Shown: in pieces, positions 53,319-62,999 of the stretch | Layout: each line of letters starts with the position of its first letter | How positions within the stretch are numbered: the stretch's first letter is position 1 | Origin: Lineus longissimus | Lineage: Eukaryota > Nemertea > Pilidiophora > Heteronemertea > Lineidae | Assembly (NCBI RefSeq): GCF_910592395.1 | Contig: NC_088312.1 | Location: 22,389,292-22,453,291 of the forward strand | DNA length: 64,000 bases | Reading direction: 5' to 3' | The notes under the pieces: generated by a model | Databases searched by the model: none | What the model was told of the DNA's origin: nothing | What the model saw: the letters and a program-made list of their open reading frames with translations, nothing else | Program-made: the position numbers and the translations under genes

Positions 53319-53627
53319 CTACGTTAGCTTCATGTGCATCAGCTTGTGCCTCCGAAACGCTGAGCTATCAGCAAAACTTCTGCCACAAATCTGACATTTG
53401 TAAGGCTTTTCTCCAGTATGAATCCTCTCGTGCGTTTTCCAATGATTTTTCCAAGAGAAGCCTTTTCCACAGTATGAGCAGGTGAATGGTTTATCACCGG
53501 TGTGTGTGCGGTAATGACCCTCCAATGCCTTCTTATTCATGAAGAGCTTGGTACAAATGGGACACGCGACAGCATTTCGTGGTAAAGCTATTGGGGAACT
53601 GTGACTGATCGAGCCGGGATCAAATAT
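53319..53627 (-). CDS. C2H2 zinc-finger terminal exon (three fingers)
   Basis: The acceptor CTCTTTCTACTTTCAG precedes 53627. Phase 0 (IFDPGSISHSSPIALPRN) runs to the stop at 53319, 102 codons. There is no ATG before finger 1. Fingers start at ACPIC, TCSYC and KCQIC. Finger-2 contacts W,N,H,T are distinctive. Finger 3 carries the array-typical FADSSAFRRH helix. Confidence 0.82.
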   Translation of the reverse strand: MFDPGSISHSSPIALPRNAVACPICTKLFMNKKALEGHYRTHTGDKPFTCSYCGKGFSWKNHWKTHERIHTGEKPYKCQICGRSFADSSAFRRHKLMHMKLT

Positions 53628-53921
53628 CTGAAAGTAGAAAGAGAGGGGCATCATTAACTTCAACTCATAAAACGCACCTTCTTTTATTTAGAACTTTCTC
53701 AAAATCTCCCATAACATGAATACCACAACCCGGAACACTTTCGTTGACAATCAAATTTTGCAGTCTTGCAGCAAAACTAACACAAAATGTAACTCCATCC
53801 ATACATTATTCAGTATGACTCCTGTTGGTAAACAAACTATAAACACACAAAATGAAAAAGTAGGCAGTAAAAGTAAGACAACTTCACATAAAGCTGTTGC
53901 AAATTTTTGAGTTGAAGTGCA

Positions 53922-53927
53922 TTTATT
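53922..53927 (-). terminator. Poly(A) signal AATAAA (- strand)
   Basis: TTTATT on the + strand, about 140 nt downstream of the stop of the 54066-54368 exon. It suggests that this exon can end a transcript before the next exon is reached. Confidence 0.45.
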
Positions 53928-54065
53928 TTGTAGTAAAGTGAATTTCCAAGAAGTGTCTTCTATGTAAGTGAAAAGTGTAGAAAATCAATGTTGTTTGCGA
54001 AAAAAGATATAATGCTTGTGAAGACTTGATGGTTAACAGTTGCGTTTTTACATAAAAGTAGAAAG

Positions 54066-54368
54066 TCAGAGGTGCCTCTGCTGCAAACATTTTGCCAAGT
54101 GGGCCCTCTTATTAGAGCTATCAGTAAAAGCCTTCCCACAAATGTCACACTTATAAGGCTTTTCTCCTGTATGGATCCTCTCATGAAGCGTTACGTGTTG
54201 TTTACGGCTAAAGGCCTTCCCACAGAAGGAGCACTTGAATGGTTTTTCACCAGTGTGGGTCCTGAGATGAATTTCTAGTGCACTTTTCCCGCAAAAGGGT
54301 TTTTTACAGAACGGGCAGACCTTTATATGAGTTGAAATCGCAGGCCAAATATCCAAAGAACCAGAAAC
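54066..54368 (-). CDS. C2H2/C2HC zinc-finger terminal exon (three fingers)
   Basis: The acceptor CAATTCTATTTTTCAG precedes 54368. Phase 0 ([16 protein letters not shown]) runs to the stop at 54066, 100 codons. Fingers start at VCPFC, KCSFC and KCDIC. The third ends in cysteine (RAHLAKC), making it C2HC. Finger-2 contacts are R,Q,H,L, the same class as the 54433-55689 and 59607 exons. Confidence 0.8.
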   Translation of the reverse strand, partial: VSGSLDIWPAISTHIKVCPFCKKPFCGKSALEIHLRTHTGEKPFKCSFCGKAFSRKQHVTLHERIHTGEKPYKCDICGKAFTDSSNKRAHLAKCLQQRHL

Positions 54369-54432
54369 CTGAAAAATAGAATTGAGATGATATGTAAATA
54401 AGGTAACATAGAATTTACAAAGAGTGGCTCTC

Positions 54433-54753
54433 TCAAAAAGAGACATTTTTCAAATGAGCCAATTTTGTATGCTTTCGGGCAGCTGAAGGATCAGAAAATG
54501 CCTTCCCACAAATCTGACATTCATATGGTTTCTCTCCTGTATGAATCCTTCCATGTAACTCCACATGATCATTGCGGCGAAAACTCCTCCCACAGAATGA
54601 ACAATTGAATGGTTTTTCACCAGTGTGGATTCTCAGGTAAGATTCGAGGGAAGCTTTTCCTGGGAAGACCTTACGACAGAATGAGCATTGAGTATCAAAT
54701 AGCTTAAAACGGGGTAAAGTTGTGGCCGGCCAACCACCTGTGCAGCCAAGTAT
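54433..54753 (-). CDS. C2H2 zinc-finger exon, duplicate copy 1, finger 1 damaged
   Basis: The acceptor TCTTTCTACTTCCAG precedes 54753. Phase 0 ([19 protein letters not shown]) is open without any ATG to the stop at 54433, 106 codons. In finger 1 ([18 protein letters not shown]) the first zinc histidine has become tyrosine (TAC for CAC), so that finger should not fold normally. Fingers 2 and 3 are intact. Finger-2 contacts are R,D,H,L. It is nearly identical to the two exons just upstream. Confidence 0.7.
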   Translation of the reverse strand: MLGCTGGWPATTLPRFKLFDTQCSFCRKVFPGKASLESYLRIHTGEKPFNCSFCGRSFRRNDHVELHGRIHTGEKPYECQICGKAFSDPSAARKHTKLAHLKNVSF

Positions 54754-54903
54754 CTGGAAGTAGAAAGAGGAAGCCCTCTTATTTACAAACGGAGCAGATC
54801 ATGATAATGACCCGAGACAGAAGACAAAATTGTACCAATGGACATATGGAAACTTGAAGCTAAAACTAAACGAAAGGTTGTATTTCTTAAACCATTGACT
54901 CCC

Positions 54904-55224
54904 TCAAAAAGGAACATTTTTCAAATGAGCCAATTTTTTATGCTTTCGGGCAGCTGAAGGATCAGAAAATGCCTTCCCACAAATCTGACATTCATATGGT
55001 TTCTCTCCCGTATGAATCCTTTCATGTAACTTCACATGTTCTTTTCGACGGAAACTCTTTCCACAGAACGAACAATTGAATGGTTTTTCACCAGTGTGGA
55101 TTCTGAGGTGAGATTCGAGGGAAGCTTTTCCTGGGAAGACCTTGCGACAGAATGAGCATTGAGTATCAAATAGCTTAAAACGTGGTAAAGTTGTGGCCGG
55201 CCAACCACCTGTGCAGCCATGTAT
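54904..55224 (-). CDS. C2H2 zinc-finger terminal exon, duplicate copy 2
   Basis: The acceptor TCTTTCTACTTTCAG precedes 55224. Phase 0 ([19 protein letters not shown]) is open to the stop at 54904, 106 codons, with no ATG at all in the frame. All three fingers are intact (CSFCRK, NCSFC, ECQIC); finger 1 keeps its histidine (ESHLRIH). Finger-2 contacts R,E,H,L differ from copies 1 and 3 (R,D,H,L) and equal those of the exon at 59607. Confidence 0.82.
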   Translation of the reverse strand: MHGCTGGWPATTLPRFKLFDTQCSFCRKVFPGKASLESHLRIHTGEKPFNCSFCGKSFRRKEHVKLHERIHTGEKPYECQICGKAFSDPSAARKHKKLAHLKNVPF

Positions 55225-55374
55225 CTGAAAGTAGAAAGAGGAAGCCCTCTTATTTACAAATCGAGCAGATCATGATAATGACCAGAGACAGAAAACAAAA
55301 TTGTACCAATGGACATATGGAAACTTGAAGCTGAAACTAAACGAAAGGTTGTATTTCTTAAACCATTGACTCCC

Positions 55375-55689
55375 TCAAAAAGGAACATTTTTCAAATGAG
55401 CCAATTTTTTATGCTTTCGGGCAGCTGAAGGATCAGAAAATGCCTTCCCACAAATCTGACATTCATATGGTTTCTCTCCTGTATGAATCCTTTCATGTAA
55501 CTTCACATGATCATTGCGTCGAAAACTCTTCCCACAGAACGAACAATTGAATGGTTTTTCACCAGTGTGGATTCTGACGTGAGATGCAAAGTCACGTTTC
55601 CCCGGTAACACTTTGCTACAGAATGAGCATGTAAAGCCCTTATATCGTGTAGAAACGTTCGTCAGCCAATCATCAGACGGACCAATGAT
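55375..55689 (-). CDS. C2H2 zinc-finger terminal exon, duplicate copy 3
   Basis: The acceptor TTGATTTCTACTTTCAG precedes 55689. Phase 0 (IIGPSDDWLTNVSTRYKGF) runs to the stop at 55375, 104 codons. Fingers start at TCSFC, NCSFC and ECQIC. Contacts in finger 2 are R,D,H,L. Finger 3 ends H-x4-H (HKKLAH). It is the nearest downstream acceptor to the candidate first exon at 55908-55928, and the phases agree. Confidence 0.82.
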   Translation of the reverse strand: MIGPSDDWLTNVSTRYKGFTCSFCSKVLPGKRDFASHVRIHTGEKPFNCSFCGKSFRRNDHVKLHERIHTGEKPYECQICGKAFSDPSAARKHKKLAHLKNVPF

Positions 55690-55859
55690 CTGAAAGTAGA
55701 AATCAAGAACCTTATATACTTCATGCAAGGAGAGACCTGGGAGTTTTACCTAATCATGCAATGCAAGGGCGGGTGCCAATCTGAGCTGAGTTCGACCCAT
55801 CTCCCTGAATCAACCAGAAAATGAAAACTATGTAAAGTCCCTAAATTTATAGAATGAGG

Positions 55860-56225
55860 AACCGGCGTTAAGAAAAATGCCAGTGGCGGCGCCACAATCG
55901 ATCGTACCTTCTGACGCCATGACGTCATTTTCTGGTCTGTTGACGTCGCATGAGGTCAATCACGGGAAACCATTGCTTACATTTTTGCACAGGATTTCAA
56001 CAACAGAAAACGTGCCCAATAACTTGCATCGCGCATATTTTCCGCAAAATTATCTTAAGAAACTGATAGCTCAATAGATTTACAACAGGAAGATGCAAAC
56101 GTCGCCGAAATCGGTCGAAAATAAGCGATCGTTTTCGGGCTCAGAAATAACATGATAATGCATTGGAAATGGAGAGTTTTGGTATGATCGATTGCAGCGC
56201 CACGCGGCGGATAAATCGCGCCGGT
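55860..56225 (-). promoter_or_regulatory. CpG-rich patch, possible promoter
   Basis: This stretch is much richer in CG dinucleotides (CGGCG, CGATCG, GACGTCA, CGCGGCGG) than the flanks. It contains a TGACGTCA-type CRE palindrome at 55920-55927 and a GTTGACGTC at 55940. CpG-rich patches in otherwise AT-rich animal DNA often mark promoters. On the - strand it would fire into the lower half of the zinc-finger array. No start-site evidence. Confidence 0.35.
55908..55928 (-). CDS. Candidate short first coding exon (MTSWRQK)
   Basis: On the - strand ATG at 55928 reads MTSWRQK and meets AAG|GTACGA at 55908/55907, leaving phase 0. That is exactly what the downstream exons (55689 and on) require. It lies in the CpG-rich patch. 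The second ATG (55920) would leave phase 1 and not fit. The donor lacks the usual GTAAGT, and the exon is only seven codons, so this is tentative. Confidence 0.3.
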
Positions 56226-56753
56226 TCCTCATTAGTAGGGGTGGATCTTGTGAAATGACATCAAACCGACAAAGAAGAAGAAGAAGACCAAATAGTATCA
56301 TGAAACCTGACCCTAAAAGCAGTAAAAGCCTCCAAGAAGCCAAGGGCAGAGCAATCCCTCTTGAATGTAACATGAAATCAAATGAGGTGGAAAGAAAGAG
56401 CACCAGCTTTGGTGGTGATCAGTGAGACGACCACCAAAAGCAGAAGTCAAACTTAAAAGCTGACTTTTTTGTTGTCTGATATCAACTACCGTACTGTATA
56501 GGTTCATCTGACTTCACACTTTAACCCAGCCTTTCCTGAAACCTTTCAGAACTCAGAAGAGCTACATGTACAATCAGAGGTGCAACCTGAGCAACCAGTC
56601 CCCATTCAAACACCTGGTTCAGAGTAAGGCAAGTTCATGAGTTTGACAAAGACCGGCCAACTGTTGGAGCCAGGGACCTCTTGACCAATAGTCGAGTGCG
56701 AGGGGTTCCCAAACCATAAGATGACAAACCTTGGATACTCTTAGATACCGGCA
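56226..56753. other. Non-coding interval
   Basis: No coding feature I can support. A + strand frame rich in arginine (around 56255-56425, from a run of AGA codons) lacks homologous features and is probably chance. Confidence 0.35.
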
Positions 56754-57053
56754 CTAAGATGGTGGTTTCAAGTGCACCAACTTATGTGATTTCAAGCTGC
56801 CGCTCTGGTTGAAAGCTCTCTGACAAATGTCACATTTATATGGTTTCTCTCCTGTATGGATTCGCTCATGTCTCTTTAAGTGGTGCTTTTCACTGAAGGC
56901 CTTTCCACAGTATGAACACCCGAACGGTTTGTTACCAGTGTGCATACGAAGGTGAGCCTCAAGTGCACTATTTTTGTGGAAATCTTGACCACAGAATTGG
57001 CAAGCATATACTCCTCGAGAAACGTCATCAGGCCAAATACCAAGTTGACATAT
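56754..57053 (-). CDS. C2H2 zinc-finger terminal exon (three fingers)
   Basis: The acceptor CCTGTTTCTACTTCCAG precedes 57053. Phase 0 ([18 protein letters not shown]) runs to the stop at 56754, 99 codons. The only methionine is inside finger 1, so translation must start upstream. Fingers start at ACQFC, GCSYC and KCDIC. Finger-2 contacts are E,H,H,R. Finger 3 has Q,G,S,S instead of the D-x-S type seen in most siblings. Confidence 0.82.
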   Translation of the reverse strand: MCQLGIWPDDVSRGVYACQFCGQDFHKNSALEAHLRMHTGNKPFGCSYCGKAFSEKHHLKRHERIHTGEKPYKCDICQRAFNQSGSLKSHKLVHLKPPS

Positions 57054-57533
57054 CTGGAAGTAGAAACAGGAAGACCTCTTACTTAATATCAGTCTATCAG
57101 GAATTTCACAATTTGATGGAAAATTATGATAAATCTATTAATCTGCCTGGAATATGTCAAGATACAGAGTTTGAAGGTAAAATGATGCTGCTTGGACAAA
57201 GATCAGTGGTGGTTCAAGGAGAGGGTGCAGAGGGGTAGTGCCGGTCTCGTTTACAAAAAATCTTTGAAATTGACCAGGAATTTTGTTAAGGTGACCCTAA
57301 AAACTACTGAAAACTACTAAATTTCCATTAAAATTCTCAAGATTTCAAAATTTCCATCAGTTTTTCAAATCAAAAACTCTTTTTTCGTAATTTCTATTTT
57401 CGCAAAATCTGCAGAAATGAAAGTGCCTTCAAAACTTTCTCAAGGGTGCTCTCCCTGTCAAGAAACCATTAAGACCGATCAAGAGAACACAAGCTACAAG
57501 CTGATCATCCCCCTCCTGCCGAGGGGCGAGACG
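57054..57533 (-). other. Intron-like interval
   Basis: AT-rich, with A/T runs around 57250-57410. No coding signal. Confidence 0.4.
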
Positions 57534-57833
57534 CTAACATTTCAGCGTCATATGCACAACCATGTGCGACCTCAAGCTGCCACTTTGGGTAAACGCTCGG
57601 CCACAAATGTGACATTTGTACGGCTTTTCTCCCGTGTGGACACGTTCGTGTCGTTTTAGCTGATCCTTATGACTGTGGCCTCGTCCACAGAAGGAGCACT
57701 TGAATGGTTTTTCACCAGTGTGGATACGAATATGAGCCTTGAGCGCGCTGTTTTTACGGCAGTCTTTTCCGCAGAACGGGCAAACACGTCCTTCACAGAC
57801 AACACTCATGGCCAAACTATCAAGTTCATGCAA
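57534..57833 (-). CDS. C2H2 zinc-finger terminal exon (three fingers)
   Basis: The acceptor TTCCTATTTCTACTTTCAG precedes 57833. Phase 0 (LHELDSLAMSVVCEGRV) runs to the stop at 57534, 99 codons. Fingers start at VCPFC, KCSFC and KCHIC. The core phenylalanine is cysteine in finger 1 (GKDCRK) and histidine in finger 2 (GRGHSHK), which may weaken both. Finger-2 contacts are H,D,Q,R. Finger 3 (FTQSGSLRSH) groups it with the exon at 57053. Confidence 0.8.
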   Translation of the reverse strand: MHELDSLAMSVVCEGRVCPFCGKDCRKNSALKAHIRIHTGEKPFKCSFCGRGHSHKDQLKRHERVHTGEKPYKCHICGRAFTQSGSLRSHMVVHMTLKC

Positions 57834-58029
57834 CTGAAAGTAGAAATAGGAAGACCTTGTTAGGAGTACAGCCCTCAGTGATGGAAATTTATGATAAATC
57901 AGTTAAGATGTGTCCCTGGACCAACCTGAAAGATTAGAAAAAGAAGTACAGAGTTCGAACATGCTGCTGGGAACTTTTGGATCAAATTTAGTTGTTGTCT
58001 TTCAATTTTACCCCTCTAATCGGGACATA

Positions 58030-58243
58030 CAGTGGAACCCCGGTAACACGACCACTCAAGGGACCGAGGTTGAATGGTCGCGTTACCGGGGTGGTCGTGT
58101 TAGTGAAGTTGAAAATCCGTTGACAAAATGCATGATTAGGTTTTCCCACCAAAATTGTTGAACTTCAAAATATATTTCATGGTAATTAGAGAGGAAACCA
58201 TTCGGGACCGGCGATTCTTGGTTGTCATACAGGGGTTCCACTG
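58030..58243. mobile_element. 214-bp MITE with TA target sites
   Basis: Begins CAGTGGAACCCCGGTAACAC after TA (58028-58029) and ends GGGGTTCCACTG before TA (58244-58245). Internal GACCACTCAAGGGACCGAGG is partly self-complementary with GGGGTGGTCGTGTTA. Tc1/mariner-pogo type; inserted between two zinc-finger exons. Confidence 0.65.
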
Positions 58244-58344
58244 TATCTCTATTACAGACAGAACTCATCAATCTGAAGGATGTCGTTTAGAGAGGTTCTA
58301 CACTATTACACATCAGTGCATGATTTATTTAGGGATCTGTCTTA

Positions 58345-58798
<454 letters not shown>

Positions 58799-59068
58799 CT
58801 GTAAATAGAAAAGAGAAGACCCATTATAAAAGGGTGACTCGTGTGTATTTCAAACAGATCTCAGGAAAGAAGCACATTTCCTCCAATCCTTAAAGTTCCC
58901 ATACCTACAGAGAGCAAAGAATGAGTTAAATCAAAAATATATTTGTGATTGAAGTTTTAAGGAAAAGTATCATTGAGCCAAACAAGTGGAGCTGGGCATG
59001 AGACACCACAGAAAGCGTTACACGGTACAGGTGGGTGGAAGGACTACATTCATATTTCTCCAAACACG

Positions 59069-59386
59069 CTAACAGTTTTTAACATTCAAATGAACAATTT
59101 TATGAGCTCTGAGCCCAGTAGGGTCAGAAAATCTCTTCCCACAAATCTGACATGCGTATGGTTTCTCTCCTGTGTGAATCCTTTCATGCGTCTTCAGATT
59201 CCCCTTCTGAGCGAAGCCTTTTCCACAGTAAGAACACTTGAATGGCTTTTCCCTAGTGTGGACCCTCATGTGGATTTCAAGGAGATTTCTATTGTCGAAG
59301 AACTTATTACAATAGGTGCACGTCACAAGTTGGATAGGATCCCTGAACTCAACGAGCGAACTAGGAGACCAGGAATGCTGGCCGAT
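59069..59386 (-). CDS. C2H2 zinc-finger terminal exon (three fingers)
   Basis: The acceptor CTTGTATATTTGCAG precedes 59386. Phase 0 (IGQHSWSPSSLVEFRDPIQ) runs to the stop at 59069, 105 codons. Fingers start at TCTYC, KCSYC and ACQIC, with TREKPF and TGEKPY linkers. Finger-2 contacts are Q,G,N,T. Finger 3 carries FSDPTGLRAH. Confidence 0.8.
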   Translation of the reverse strand: MGQHSWSPSSLVEFRDPIQLVTCTYCNKFFDNRNLLEIHMRVHTREKPFKCSYCGKGFAQKGNLKTHERIHTGEKPYACQICGKRFSDPTGLRAHKIVHLNVKNC

Positions 59387-59606
59387 CTGCAAATATACAA
59401 GGAGAGACCCATTAAAGGGGTGCGCTGTTCGTAATTACTGGTGGTCCACGAAAATGGAAATGCAGTTATACACAATGCGGCAGTAGAGTTATTATTCCTC
59501 CATACGGGTTAAGTGTTTTGGGGTAGATATTCATTATGGGGAACGGGACCGAAGGCACAAACTCAAAATCTGCTTAAAATCAGAAATTTGACACCACTAA
59601 TGACAA

Positions 59607-59900
59607 TTAGGGCATGAAATGCGAACTCTGATGCACCGTCAAATTTGACTGAACTGAGAACAGTTTCCCACAAATACTGCATTTATATGGTCTCTCTCCC
59701 GTATGAATCCTTTCATGTAACTTTACATGTTCTTTTCGACGAAAACTCTTCCCACAGAATGAACAATCGAAAGGTTTTTCACCAGTGTGGACACGGACAT
59801 GAACCTCCAAATGGCTTTTTGAAGTGAATAACTTGTTGCAGAATGAACAGGCCATGAGGGAATCCCCCATCTGTCGACGCCAATGATCCGAAACGGACAT
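59607..59900 (-). CDS. C2H2 zinc-finger terminal exon (three fingers)
   Basis: The acceptor CCACGTTTCTACTTTCAG precedes 59900. Phase 0 starts MSVSDHWRRQMGDSLMAC and runs to the stop at 59607, 97 codons. Fingers start at ACSFC, DCSFC and KCSIC. Finger 2 (FRRKEHVKLHERIH) is the same as in the 54904 exon, so recognition at that finger should be shared. Finger 3 (FSVQSNLTVH) departs from the usual aspartate type. Confidence 0.82.
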   Translation of the reverse strand: MSVSDHWRRQMGDSLMACSFCNKLFTSKSHLEVHVRVHTGEKPFDCSFCGKSFRRKEHVKLHERIHTGERPYKCSICGKLFSVQSNLTVHQSSHFMP

Positions 59901-60125
59901 CTGAAAGTAGAAACGTGGAGAGCCATCACTGACCTGGCGAAAAACTCATCAAATGCGTCATTTAGTACTAGAGAAGGAAGGGAGAAGTGACACCAACTAC
60001 CAACAGGGCAATGAGCGTAAAGAAACACATTCAGAGAATGAAATTGGCTTACAAGAATCTGCTTGATGTAAACATGGAGCTGAAGACCAGACTCAAGCTT
60101 GAGTGCTTTAGACTTGCTACCTCAT

Positions 60126-60411
60126 GAAGAGTAGAGAGGATGACTGGCCAAAGAACAACACCATGACCACAAAGCTCTTGGGCTCTGTGCCTGCTCTCTT
60201 ATGAAGAATAGAGAGGAAGACTGGCCAAAGACCACCACCCTGACCACAAAGCTCTTGGGCTCTGTGCCTGCTCTCTTATGAAGAATAGAGAGGAATACTA
60301 GCCAAAGAACACCATCCTGACCACAAAGCTCTAGGGCTCTGTGCCTGCTCTCTTATGAAGAATAGAGAGGAATACTAGCCAAAGACCACCACCCTGACCA
60401 CAAAGCTCTGG
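60126..60411. repeat. 77-bp tandem repeat, nearly four copies
   Basis: The unit contains GAATAGAGAGGAAGACTGGC and AGCTCTTGGGCTCTGTGCC. Copies start at 60126, 60203, 60280 and 60357. It lies in the intron between exons 61133 and 59900. The 77-bp period equals that of the repeat at 51125 but the sequence is unrelated. Confidence 0.9.
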
Positions 60412-60680
60412 TAAATGAGGCAGAATCCTTTGGACAAGTTGACTTGACCGACTGTCTAGCATGCACCTAAAAACTCCCAAACACAAAACATGAAGCACTA
60501 GAGGAAAAAGAAGAGAAAAATCAACTTAATCGGTTACTGTTTTTTATATTTAGTATGTGGACATTTTCAAATTTAAGTTCAATTTTTTCAAATATTTTTA
60601 ACGAATGGAGTAGGCCTATCAAAACATTCTGTTAGGAGAAATATTTCTCTAAAATCTAAATCCACTCAATAGTTTCATGC

Positions 60681-61133
60681 CTAATGAGTTCTTTTGTGGT
60701 TCCTCAAGGTTGAAGAATCAGAAAATGTCCTCCCACACACACCACATTCGTATGGTTTCTCTCCTGTGTGGATTCTAAAGTGCCGAGTTAAGTGCTGCTT
60801 TTCAGAGAACGCTTTCCCACAGAGTGAGCACTCAAATGGTTTTTCTCCTGTGTGAATCCTTTCATGTTTAACCACTGCTTGTTTCCGAATGAAGCCTTTC
60901 CCACAGTAAGAACACTGATATGGTCTTTCTCCCGTGTGAGTCCTTTCATGCTTCACCATTGACTGTCTCCGACTATAAGCTTTCCCACAGTAAGGACACT
61001 GGTATGGTCTTTCACCAGTATGAGTGCGGAGATGAACCTTCAAATTGCCTTTTGAACTGAATAACTTTTGGCAGAATGTACAGGTCATGAGCCCATCCTC
61101 GTTTCGTTGATACCAAGGATGGTGAACAAATAT
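60681..61133 (-). CDS. C2H2 zinc-finger terminal exon (five fingers)
   Basis: The acceptor ATTTCTACTTCCAG precedes 61133. Phase 0 ([18 protein letters not shown]) runs to the stop at 60681, 150 codons, the longest in this array. Fingers start at TCTFC, QCPYC, QCSYC, ECSLC and ECGVC, all with TGERPY or TGEKP linkers. Fingers 2-4 ([23 protein letters not shown]) appear to be internal duplications. Finger 5 has the array-typical [10 protein letters not shown]. Five fingers would read about 15 bp of DNA. Confidence 0.85.
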   Translation of the reverse strand: MFVHHPWYQRNEDGLMTCTFCQKLFSSKGNLKVHLRTHTGERPYQCPYCGKAYSRRQSMVKHERTHTGERPYQCSYCGKGFIRKQAVVKHERIHTGEKPFECSLCGKAFSEKQHLTRHFRIHTGEKPYECGVCGRTFSDSSTLRNHKRTH

Positions 61134-61369
61134 CTGGAAGTAGAAATGCAGATATGAAGTATAAACTTTACTATGGATTTCTATCCTCCAAACTTTTGGT
61201 GCCATCAGGTCAAAATATATCCAGCTTGTCTCTGAAAAATATCATTATCAACGATGGATTTATACCAGGACATACATGGGTGAAAGGATGTCCCAGGTGG
61301 GGGGGGGGGGCTGATTCCACGACAACAGACAGGGGATAACTCGCATCAAAATTAGCCACCGAGGTGAAA

Positions 61370-61708
61370 TCACTGTGGGGATTGCTTATTGTAAGATTGG
61401 AGACTAGTATTAAAATGCATAATCTTGTGCTTTCTTAAAGTTGAACCATCCGAGAATCGCTTTTTACAAAGCGGGCATTCAAACGGTTTTTCTCCTGTAT
61501 GTATACGTTCATGAGTTTTCACTGCCCCTGATTGATTAAAGGCTTTAGCGCAGTAGGAACACTTGAAAGGCTTTTCCCCAGTGTGGATACGCATGTGAAC
61601 ATCTAAAAGGCTTTGTCTCCCAAAGGCTTTTTCACACAAAGAACAGCCATGTAATCGTGAGTTAGTTCCAACATTGCGTGCAGGCAAACCAGCTCGATGA
61701 CGACGCGT
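61370..61708 (-). CDS. C2H2 zinc-finger terminal exon (three fingers)
   Basis: The acceptor TTTGATTTCTACTTCCAG precedes 61708. Phase 0 (TRRHRAGLPARNVGTNSR) runs to the stop at 61370, 112 codons. The leader is basic, unlike the others. Fingers start at GCSLC, KCSYC and ECPLC. Finger-2 contacts are Q,G,A,T. A 15-residue tail (FNTSLQSYNKQSPQ) follows the last finger. Confidence 0.82.
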   Translation of the reverse strand, partial: TRRHRAGLPARNVGTNSRLHGCSLCEKAFGRQSLLDVHMRIHTGEKPFKCSYCAKAFNQSGAVKTHERIHTGEKPFECPLCKKRFSDGSTLRKHKIMHFNTSLQSYNKQSPQ

Positions 61709-62060
61709 CTGGAAGTAGAAATCAAAAGACCCTTTACTGACCAATCTATACTTCGCTGCTCTCAAACAAATTATACCTTGCAAATGACTATACAACAGGC
61801 CAAGAAGAATGAAAACAGAGAAAACAGTGTTTGAAATATGTGCAGGGATGCCTATGTGATAAGGCAAAAAGCTTGGAAATTCTTTTCTTGCAACAATCTT
61901 GTCCCTTGATCAGCAATCACTTGCACAAAAAATGCCCCTAAAACGCCTATTTACGAAAATATGAAATAAAATTCGAAGATACAAGGAGACTTGTGACATA
62001 GATCTTTTCAATCCAGCTATGGATCAACTTTAGCATTCAGACACTGACACTGCAATTCTT
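61709..62060 (-). other. Intron-like interval
   Basis: No coding signal. It carries the pyrimidine tract for the exon at 61708. Confidence 0.4.
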
Positions 62061-62372
62061 TCACTCCTTATCCATATTAATCAGTCTGTGCCTTTTACAC
62101 ACAGACCCATAAGAAAATCTTTTTCCACAGATCTGACATTCATATGGTTTCTCTCCAGTATGAATCCTTTCATGTGTATTCCTATGAACTTTCTGACTAA
62201 AGCGTTTTCCGCAGTAAGAACATTGGAATGGTTTTTCACCAGTGTGGACACGAATGTGATATTCTAAAAGCTTATTCGCAGAGAAGTCTTTACCACAAAA
62301 GGAACAGGTGTACAATCTCAACTTGGACCGAGTTTCCGCCAGTGAAATCTGCGAAGGTTGCCATATTCGTAT
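62061..62372 (-). CDS. C2H2 zinc-finger terminal exon, last histidine lost
   Basis: The acceptor TTTCTATTTGCAG precedes 62372. Phase 0 (IRIWQPSQISLAETRSKL) runs to the stop at 62061, 103 codons. Fingers start at TCSFC, QCSYC and ECQIC. Finger 3 ends CKRHRLINMDKE, with asparagine where the second zinc histidine belongs, so it may bind zinc poorly. Finger-2 contacts are Q,V,H,T. Confidence 0.78.
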   Translation of the reverse strand: MRIWQPSQISLAETRSKLRLYTCSFCGKDFSANKLLEYHIRVHTGEKPFQCSYCGKRFSQKVHRNTHERIHTGEKPYECQICGKRFSYGSVCKRHRLINMDKE

Positions 62373-62664
62373 CTGCAAATAGAAACAGAAATACCTGTTA
62401 CTGACCTAAGTTCATGAAACCAACACTTCGCAGATCACAGAAACAATGCCATACAGTTTGCATTTCATCAATGTGGCTTGAGAGAAGATATCAACAAAGA
62501 CGTACTCAGAAAAATGAAGATGAACTCTGAAAAACAAAGACAGACTCAGCAATACAGTTAACATAGTGCTTTTTGCAGATCTCTTATCACCTGACAACTG
62601 CTAGACACATTTCACCTCAGAGATTATGGGTGTGAGATCATGACACTTGAGAAAAGCCTCTCAA

Positions 62665-62973
62665 TTAGCTTTTAGGCTTCACGTGGACAATCTTATGGCG
62701 TTTATACGATGAGCTATCCGAGAATCTTCTACCACAAAGTTGACACGTATATGGTCTTTCTCCAGTATGGATCCTTTCATGGGTCCTCATGCTTGAGCTC
62801 TGAGAGAACGCCTTCCCACAGTGGCGACATGTGAATGGTTTGTCCCCAGTGTGGATCCGCAAGTGACGCTCAAGCCCTGTGCGGTCTGGAAAGACCTTTG
62901 GACACCAACTACACCTCCTAACATTTATCGCACCCAAAGGACTGTTTACAAAAGACGGCAATGGAGCTGGCAC
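62665..62973 (-). CDS. C2H2 zinc-finger terminal exon (three fingers)
   Basis: The acceptor TGCTCTGTTTTGTTTCAG precedes 62973. Phase 0 (VPAPLPSFVNSPLGAINV) runs to the stop at 62665, 102 codons, with no ATG ahead of the fingers. Fingers start at RCSWC, TCRHC and TCQLC. Finger-2 contacts are Q,S,S,T. Finger 3 carries FSDSSSYKRH. It is the most upstream intact exon of the - strand array in the window. Confidence 0.82.
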   Translation of the reverse strand: MPAPLPSFVNSPLGAINVRRCSWCPKVFPDRTGLERHLRIHTGDKPFTCRHCGKAFSQSSSMRTHERIHTGERPYTCQLCGRRFSDSSSYKRHKIVHVKPKS

Positions 62974-62999
62974 CTGAAACAAAACAGAGCAAAGTGTCA

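Larger units (their letters stand above)
54433..55689 (-). repeat. Triplicated block of about 470 bp, each with one zinc-finger exon
   Basis: Three successive blocks have exon starts 55689, 55224 and 54753. The two downstream blocks share even the intron (GATCATGATAATGACC, GAAACTTGAAGCT) and leader; the first has a different leader. This is direct evidence that the array grows by tandem duplication of exon plus intron. Confidence 0.9.

Noticed and set aside
56192-56425. Arginine-rich + strand frame in the CpG-rich patch
   Set aside because: A run of AGA codons gives the arginines; there is no domain, splice or termination support.
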